64,000 nt of DNA from Wyeomyia smithii (Eukaryota > Arthropoda > Insecta > Diptera > Culicidae): NCBI RefSeq assembly GCF_029784165.1, contig NC_073695.1, forward strand, positions 204,115,136 through 204,179,135, in the 5' to 3' direction. The notes below the pieces were generated by a model that did not search any database, was not told where the DNA came from, and was given only the letters and a program-made list of their open reading frames with translations. A program made the translations under genes and the position numbers. Numbering within the stretch: the first letter of the stretch is position 1; each line of letters starts with the position of its first letter. Shown here piece by piece: positions 57,004 to 64,000 of the stretch.

Positions 57004-59045
57004 GCATTAAAGGAAAAATTGGATTTCCTAAGAGGCAGAAAAGTCACAAAAACCATTTGTTGGGCTGTTCTCTAGAAAAAAGAAATTGACAGACAGTTTC
57101 CAATAAATGTACCGTGGAATGGGGTGAAATTGATCACTTGAAAATTCGTGATAAAAAAATGTTTTGCAAAAGATATTGCTCTCACAATACTAGGCAATGT
57201 TAACGTGTCCTTAAACGCAACTTTCTCATGATTCACATACTTGTCAAAGTTAACCCTTGCATGCCCGCTGCAATTTTACATATTTGCGAAAAATTCTTCT
57301 AACTCAGTCATAACTCAAAATTTGATCAAACAGTTTCCAAATAACAAAAAAGAGTATTGAATTTACTTAAAGTAATCTTAGTTGAGGGTTAATTGCGATA
57401 AATTTGGTGAATTTGGGATGAAAAAGCTCAAAAAATGTAATTTTCAACAGAGCAAAATCATTTCAAATCGCCTGGAAATAAGCGAAAATTTAATCGACCA
57501 TTTTTGATTTGAATGAAACTTTGCACACGTATTTGGCTTAGCGAACTAAGCATTTTTCACAGGTGGAGAGATTTTTTACACCCATGAGTTACATTCTAAA
57601 AGGGCTATAGGTGACCCAGTAGTTATTGGTTGCGTTCTTTACAAACAGTTATTATTAGTAAACAAGTAGGTAGTGTTGCACGACAAACATATTATTTTAT
57701 AAAACATTTTTATAAAACATTCGAACAAACTTATGATGTATATAAAATATAAGGTGAAACTAGTTCTGTAAAGTATCTATGTCATAAAAAAATACGTATG
57801 GTTTTTGCTGGAGAACCATGGACAAATTAAAAAAAAACGTGTATTTTCCGAAATATTAATAAATTATTGAGCTCAAATTTAAAATAACTCGAAAACCGAT
57901 ACCTTTAGAATGTTTACTACCAAGAGCTTTTTGATTCAAAATGATTCTCTGCATCTTTTAAAATCATCAGAATACAAATATTTTGAAAAATGTTTAAATT
58001 AGAATTTTTATAAAAAAATTAATCTACCATAAAAAAATTATTTTTCATTTCTCCATCCTGGACTTTTTTTTAAAAGTTGCGTATTAACGTCAAGTTTCTT
58101 TAAAAACAAAATAAAAAAAAATTCAACTCATTTTTTTTTAATTGAAATTTAATGTTTATTTTTGATTTTTTTTGTCAAAATAATTTTTTTTTGTACAGTG
58201 TATATTTTTTTTATGGTGCATTTTTAATTCCCTACAACTCATTCTCAGACAGTTTTTCTATACAACCAACGGTTTCTGGGCTACAATGCTTCGAATAAAA
58301 CCTATGCCAAAAGGCATACGCCCTTTTAGAATGTAACTCATGGGTGCAAAAAATCTCTCCATCTGTGAAAAATGCTCAGTTTGCTAAGAAAAATACGTGT
58401 GCATAGCTTCATTCAAATCAAAAATGGTCGAGATTCGACCATAGGTCATTTCGCGCGATCTTGCTTAACAATGATCATTCCATCCCAAGTAACAAAACTG
58501 GTTTTATCAAAGTTTTATAGCGCTGTTTCGGCTGTATTAAGCGCTATAAAACTTTTATAAAACCAAAATTGTTACTAGGGATACGATTAAAGAAATACTG
58601 ATGGATTCGCAGGAAACCACAAAGATTTTAATTTCAGAGCTCGTTTTTGAGCTCATTTATCTTTAGCATATCGAAAAAAAGCACATTGCCAAAAGAATGT
58701 ATGGATTTCAATGGTGATCAATTTCACCCCAATTTACCTCATAGTACTTTATAGAATTATCGAATTTATTTCATGAAGTAGACGATAGAAATTTCACCAA
58801 TAGCCATAGAGGTTCACTGGAGCACATACCAGTACTTGTTTTAAAATTATACTATTTCGGAAAAAAAGTACATGAAGCTAGTTAATTGGAAATTGTTATG
58901 AAAATTGATCAATTTCACCCCGTTCCATGGTAATTGTTTGATATCAAATGGAAAAAAAAAACAGAACTGGTTTCGTGGAATATCTCGAGATTGACTTATA
59001 TTACCTCGGGGTTATAGTTGTTTCTTAGGTAAAATTTTCCAATGA
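56798..59045. mobile_element. Large composite foldback
   Basis: Three successive inverted pairs nest in order: 56798-56905 with 58950-59045 ('ccgaggtaatatta', 'caatctcgagatat'); about 57112-57140 with 58895-58930 ('tggaa-ggggtgaaattgatca'); and 57490-57605 with 58305-58440 ('cacccatgagttacattcta', 'tcgaccatttttgatttgaatga'). The centre is AT-rich. A MITE (58482-58582) interrupts the right side. No coding frame. Confidence 0.75.
58482..58582. mobile_element. Short palindromic MITE
   Basis: atcccaagtaacaaaactgg... and its partner ending ...attgttactagggat are reverse complements over about 40 bp with few differences; 'tttatagcgct' closes each arm and the loop is about 15 bp. Confidence 0.88.
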
Positions 59046-59159
59046 ATCGGATTATGAAAAGTAAAACAATACATACCAAAGCACCATGGTGCACTGTCAC
59101 ACACAATTTTCAAAGCTACAAAAACGTGAAAATTATTTTATAGTCTTATTGTCTTCAGC

Positions 59160-59420
59160 AAAGTTGTTTTATATAAGTTTCATATAAGTTGCAATTCCGT
59201 GATTTATCCACTTAAAGGTAAGAATTTTATTTTTCTCATTTTTGCATATTTGCGCAAAGTTGTAGAACATTTTAGAAGAAATAACTTTGTCGAAGACACT
59301 ATACTTCCGTCTACAAATTCCATAAACTTTTCAAGATGTTTCTATAATCTCCATTTTTTCAATATAACTTTTTATTGCGAATTTCTACAATTCTCGAATG
59401 TTCTCTAATGTTGTTTTCTT
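59160..59420 (+). repeat. Dispersed repeat family A (copy 2)
   Basis: Same phrases as 9350-9610 ('gttgcaattccgtgattta', 'gcaaagttgtagaacatttta-aagaaataactttgtcgaaga'). Confidence 0.6.
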
Positions 59421-60025
59421 CAATAAAACATACAATTCCACCAACGAAAGTTTATTTTTATGTTTTATATTTCTTTGGTTAATAATTTTTTTTATTAAAA
59501 TACTGCACTTTTGTAGATATTTACACAGAGAGATAAATGTCTATGCCAGGATTGAATAATGTTCGACTTGAAAATGGTTTTGTATGTGGATATTTGCGTT
59601 TTTTGCTTTTTTTTAAAGCGTCTTTTCTACGCGGATTTTGGAATTTACGCTGTTATTTTTATTTTTTTCGTCTTCAAATCGCTTATTTAGAGTGTCCGAT
59701 GGGGTTACCCAATCTAATTACTGAATATTCTTTGATTTGGCCTAACATTCTTTTATATTTTTTCTTGATATTCAGTTCGATTTGCAGGTGGAATAACACT
59801 ACTATTGATCCTTTTCGAAAATTTTTGCCAGAAATAATTAAAAACTTCGAGCAAATGAAGTTTTTCACGCAGATTTCGGAATAAACGCAGTTTTTTAGGC
59901 ACTACGTAACCGCCACGAGAAAAGAAAAAAAAGACTCTGGTGTATTTTATCTGTTATCTGTTAGAAAACTGGTGCATCATTTTAAATAAAATCAATAATT
60001 AAATAATTAAATTAATTCAATAACA
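59421..60025. other. AT-rich; decayed ACGCGG-type MITE traces
   Basis: Words 'tttctacgcggattttggaatttacgc' (about 59628-59654) and 'cacgcagatttcggaataaacgc' (59867-59889) match the interior of the MITEs at 24858 and 62641 but the ends are gone. No gene. Confidence 0.4.
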
Positions 60026-60080
60026 CAGTGCAACAAAAATTGACTTTTTTTCTGCCTTGGCTTCTATATACAATGCATAG
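60026..60080 (+). repeat. Dispersed repeat family B (left end only)
   Basis: cacagtgcaacaaaaattga then 'tttctgccttggcttctata'; the inverse of this end is at 62350-62395 and a related one is at 12648. Confidence 0.6.
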
Positions 60081-61523
60081 TGGGAAATCGCTGGCCATCA
60101 GCCAAAAATATTTTTTTTCGTTAGCTGTTTCATAATATTTTTTTTTTTATTGCTATAACATTCAGGTGTCTAAATCCAAAATTTGGGCGCAATATTATGA
60201 AATCTAATTTTTTTTTGACTTTTCAAAGCTTGGCAAACTGACGTTTTTTGTCTTTTTATTTTGAAAAAAAAGTACATTACTTTGAAACGCTCTGTAGCTT
60301 CAATGACAGCTTGAATTTTTTTGACGTCAAAGAAAAAGTTGTTGTAAATATTGTGCAAAACAAACCCTTTTCATTAGATATTGTAAAATTTGGTCATAAT
60401 AGGCCTGACAGTAGAAAAAAATTAAAAAAACATGATTTTTTGTAGAAAAGTAGCTTAAAAGTTTAGTTGCCGCAGTTTGCCACGGTTGTGACTACATTCA
60501 AAATTTAGGTAAAAACGTAAGCTTTCAAATGCATACTGTCTGCTGTAGCGCGAAACTGCGCAAATTGTCACTTTAGTAAAAAAGCGATAGAGGATTTATT
60601 TAGTTTTTATTTTTGAAGTTGAAATTTCATCCAGGATTAATTTTAATCATAACCATGATACCCCATTAATGGAAATTTATGATATCGAACTCAATCCGTA
60701 CGAATAAAACAAAAAAGTGGGCAAAAATTACAAAATTTATCAATTAATAGGTCATTAACTTTTTTTATGTGTTAAATAAGAAAATAGTAACAAATCTATA
60801 TGAAACTTTTAATTTTGTCAAACTGTATCACTTTCTGAAAATTTAAAACAATATTAAAAACATTCAGCCCTTTTCAATTTATGATCATGAAATTCGCTAA
60901 ACTGATGGAAGTGTTAAATACTAGCAGCAAATTCATACCATCAAACTCCAGCTGACAATAGCCCGTTTGAAGATTGCTTTTGCTTCGCACTCGTTTGCAT
61001 ACAAAAGTAAAGCACACATTTTGCTTCATGAGAAAAAAAAACAAAGAACAGTCGTCGCCCTCCGCATCTTTTCGTATTCATTTTGAACGTTGTGTCATTC
61101 CAGTGTCTTGGTTTTCAAATTCATTAATTCGTTGAATTTTATTATGGAGCCTTCAACTTCAGCGGCACCACCTAATTCAATGTCTAGTAAGTTGTCAATT
61201 CATGGTGTTATACATGTATTTAAATGTCCTCTTTCAACCATAGAAACCGGATAAGGAAGATAACGTATAAATGAAACGATGAAACATCGAAAATTACTAG
61301 AAGAAATGAAAATTTCAGCAAACATTTTTCCTGCTGATAAGTATAATGAACTTCAAATTTTCTGGAAACAATTCAACACGAGATTTAAGCGATCACAGCG
61401 GAAGATGATAATGCTGATGATGATTTTTCAATTTGTAATTAGTTTGTATTACTTATGTTGTTTTAGTTTATTAAAAATATTATATACATATATATATTTT
61501 TAGGCAAAATTTGTTTAGCTCGA
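60081..61523. other. AT-rich sequence with one possible gene remnant
   Basis: Nothing firm. At 61144 an ATG opens MEPSTSAAPPNSMS and is followed by 'tcta|gtaagt', a good donor, and 'caaccatag' near 61240 could be an acceptor. A lysine-rich open stretch follows (61279-61440). This could be the first exons of a small gene or of a transposase remnant, but no domain is visible. Confidence 0.3.
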
Positions 61524-61650
61524 GGGGTCGTCCATAAATTACGTATTTTTTCAATGGGGAGGACGCCCGGTGGCACTACTTGTGGTGGAAAAAGGAAAAA
61601 AGTGACAAAAAAATATTAAAAATTGGATTTCGTGCTTTATGGACGGCCCC
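61524..61650. mobile_element. MITE with GGGGTCGTCCATAAA ends
   Basis: ggggtcgtccataaa and tttatggacggcccc are reverse complements with one difference. 127 bp, no coding. Related in style to 43790-43944. A TSD could not be fixed. Confidence 0.75.
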
Positions 61651-61764
61651 AAACAAAAAATTTATGCCAAATTCGTGTTCAGCGCCCCAAAATTATGTAA
61701 ATACCAAGTTTTTGTCGCATTTATCGACACTTTTTTTGCTTGGCCAGCCTTTGTATGGAGTCGC

Positions 61765-62290
61765 CCCACTGTGCAATGGCGTCATTTTGAATTTTTGAGA
61801 AACTGGAAATTTTTGATGTTTTTTCGACACCATTTTGTTTTAAGACCAAATACCAAAATTCTAAGAGTTTGTCCACATATCTTTCTACCCATTTCTTTAA
61901 AAAAAGATCTTAAATCGGACAAAAACTGAGCTCAAAACGGTGATTCTACGAAACCGGGTTTGGCATAGTTTTAGTATATTTCACAAAGCAAAATAATATC
62001 GATTATTTTTGAGCATTAATGGTAATTCGCTAATATCTTAAAGTGGTAGTCAAATTATATCTTATTTTGAGTAAAAAAGTCTTAGAAATCGAATGGTGGG
62101 TGTCTGATCTACGTAAAATGTAAGCATGAACGATTTAAGATCTGTTTTTTTTTTTAAAGATGGGTGAAAAGATGCTAATATGTGGACAAACTCTTAGAAT
62201 TTTTATATTTGGTCTTAAAACAAAATGGCATCGAAAAAACCTCAAAAATTTTCAGTTTCTCAAAAATTTAAAATGGCGCCATTGTTGCCC
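61765..62290. repeat. Inverted pair of family B repeats
   Basis: 61765-61900 ('caatggcgtcattttgaatt', 'gttttaagaccaaatac', 'agagtttgtccacatat') is repeated in reverse complement at 62150-62290. The plus-strand copy continues to 62080 as in 12740-13000; the minus-strand copy continues outward to about 62395 with the 'cacagtgcaacaa' end. Confidence 0.8.
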
Positions 62291-62395
62291 CTTAAATTGA
62301 AATATATTCAAACTCCAGGAAATTTATTTTCGCATCAATCTTCATCAAAAAATCATACATAGAAGCCAGGGCAAAAAAATTGTTGCACTGTGTGA

Positions 62396-62640
62396 TTGAA
62401 CAAATATAAAAGATAAAAATAACCTTTTTTCAGTGAAATTGTGTGTTCTTTTACATAAAACAATGTTGTAGAACATAAAAAAATGTAAAAAAACCACTAT
62501 AAAAATTACATTGAAAAAAAAGAAGAATTTTAAGGCGTTCTATAGAAATCAAAAATCCATTAAAATAGGAAGATAGAAGTTTAGTGTCTTCGACAAAGTT
62601 GTTTTATTTGAAATGTACATCAATTTTGCCAAACAAAGTA
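62396..62640. other. A-rich spacer, inverse family A trace
   Basis: 'gtcttcgacaaagttgtttta' at about 62587 resembles family A. Nothing else seen. Confidence 0.35.
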
Positions 62641-62753
62641 CACTAAAGTCGCTTTTTACGCGGGGGGTACGTGCCGCGTAAAAAAACACATAAATTCCGG
62701 AATCCGCGTAAAAAAAACCCGCGTAAAAAAACGCGTAAAAAACGACCTTAGTG
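62641..62753. mobile_element. MITE, 'ACGCGG' family (copy 2)
   Basis: cactaaagtcgctttttacg and its partner ending ...cgaccttagtg, TA on both sides (62639-62640, 62754-62755). 113 bp, mainly 'gcgtaaaaaa' repeats and one 'aattccggaatcc'. Confidence 0.88.
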
Positions 62754-63290
62754 TAGATTTTTATATGCAATAAGGCCGTTACAAATTTTATTTTCATTTA
62801 ATGTCACCCCCCCCCCCTCCTTTAAAAATCTTGAATATTGGAAGGGGAAGAAAATAAAGCTCAAACCGTTTTGTTCATTTCATTGGTTTTCCGACAGCAT
62901 AAATGCTTAATTTAGCAACAAACAAGACAGGTGACAGCGAGAGTGTCGTCGGGAGGCAAGCGAAACAAATAATAATGATAATAGAGTGTTATTTTTCAAC
63001 ATTCATTTGAGTGAAAGTTACAAACGTCATCACTTGCATACAAACTTTGATCAAAGATATTTCTTTTTTTTTTCGTTTCGGTGTTAATTATTTTTTGCCA
63101 CCCCCTCTGCTAACGTTGATAACCTTGGAGAAAAGAATTCGAAATTTGTATCAGCCTAATGAAAATAAAATAAAATTCGTTTCTCACTTTCAGGTGGATT
63201 AATCACAACATTCGAATTCCTATAAAATTGAAAACAATTAATGGAATTACTTTGCCGGAGACTAAAGTCAAAAATATATAGTCAATTTTC
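62754..63290. other. Unassigned; contains a C11 run
   Basis: C11 homopolymer at 62807-62817. No gene or symmetry seen. Confidence 0.4.
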
Positions 63291-63384
63291 GAGTCAAAAT
63301 AACTTTGATCACGTTTTTGCAGTTTCAAAACAGCGCACACTGTTTCCAAAGCTGCAAAAACGTGATCGAAATTCTTTTGACCCA
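63291..63384. repeat. Hairpin with 43-bp arms
   Basis: gagtcaaaataactttgatc... pairs with ...gatcgaaattcttttgaccc across a loop of about 8 bp (cgcacac). The shared core is 'gatcacgtttttgcag'. A single arm recurs at 9757-9796. Confidence 0.85.
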
Positions 63385-63429
63385 AAAAACTAAATTTTAG
63401 AGCCATAGTGCGTCCAGAAAAGTTGATCC

Positions 63430-63700
63430 ATTAATTATTCTCCTTTTTATAGAAGTTACAATTTTGTGATTAATCCACTTACCAGTGAGAACTTTGTTCG
63501 GCAAAGTTATTGCACATTTTATAAGAAACAACTTTCTCAAAGGTATCATACTTCTATCTGCCTTTTTAAATGGACTTCTGTGGAGGATTCTACAGATGGC
63601 CACGAAAAATCTTTTTTTTTTTAATATAACTCTTAGTAGTGATTTTCAACAATTTTTCAATGTTCTACATTTTTGTGTGCTATCACAAAATACACAATTT
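63430..63700 (+). repeat. Dispersed repeat family A (copy 3)
   Basis: 'gttacaattttgtgattaatccactta', 'ggcaaagttattgcacattttataagaaacaactttctcaaaggta' and 'tggacttctgtggag-attct' correspond to 9350-9610. AT-rich sequence without further features runs to the window end. Confidence 0.6.
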
Positions 63701-64000
63701 CATCCAAGAAAGTTTATTTTTATCTCTCATATTTCATCGGTTATTGACGATCTACAGACTAAACGTTTTCTATATTTAAGTATAAGTAAGACGTTTTTAG
63801 TCCAGATATAGGCATTTGTCTCTTGCTGTCTCCTGTGCAGATATTTGTAAATATATAAGTGCATTATTTTTTATAAAAATCTTCAATAACTAAATAAACT
63901 TGAGAGATAAAAATAAACTTTCTCCGAAGAGCTTGTGTGTTTTATTGTAGTTAACAACATTGTAGAACATTGAAAAACTTTAGAAAAACACTATAAAAAG

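Overview
This is eukaryotic, AT-rich, repeat-dominated DNA from an insect, most probably a mosquito (Culicidae). Direct evidence for an animal genome is a spliced Frizzled receptor exon (32552-33093, minus strand) with a clean AG acceptor. The mosquito call is inference from the mixture of RTE-, R1-, Jockey/Juan-like, CR1/Jockey-like and Penelope-like retroelements, Tc1 and hAT DNA transposons, and many TA- or 3-bp-TSD MITEs. No tRNA, rRNA, CRISPR or bacterial operon structure was seen.

Layout. 0.7-7.4 kb: a graveyard of retroelements (a minus-strand RT tail, an RTE-clade element, a Penelope-like GIY-YIG tail, an R1-clade element), all broken. 7.68-9.29 kb: a Tc1-family element rebuilt as a giant palindrome. 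10.0-11.15 kb: three diverged tandem units and a near-perfect 66-bp-arm hairpin. 11.2-12.4 kb: repeat-poor sequence with a splice-donor-like end. 13.5-17.34 kb: a nearly full-length Jockey-clade element with a recognisable target-site duplication. 20.8-25.3 and 28.3-30.06 kb: two long, strongly T-rich (T/G-biased) blocks of decayed short repeats, with a perfect 56-bp palindrome at 21.65 kb. 25.7-27.8 kb: a diverged segmental duplication. 32.55-33.09 kb: the last coding exon of frizzled.

From 33.1 kb to the window end, presumably upstream intron of frizzled if that gene's intron is very long (inference), the sequence is packed with non-autonomous elements: MITEs with 30-bp perfect TIRs, a MITE carrying a retroelement tail, an RTE copy split by a MITE, several long inverted-repeat (foldback) units of 0.4-2.2 kb, an unidentified CpG-rich insert bounded by a 23-bp direct repeat, and a complete 3.4-kb hAT transposon (51550-54959) with 8-bp TSDs, a decayed ZMYM1-like transposase with one intron, and two MITEs in opposite orientation inside its 5' leader. 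A GC-richer, repeat-poor island at about 48.2-49.7 kb is the best candidate for conserved or regulatory DNA.

Only frizzled is confidently a functional host gene. The strongest biological idea is structural: if the interval right of the exon is transcribed as frizzled intron, its many long inverted repeats could form long dsRNA hairpins.
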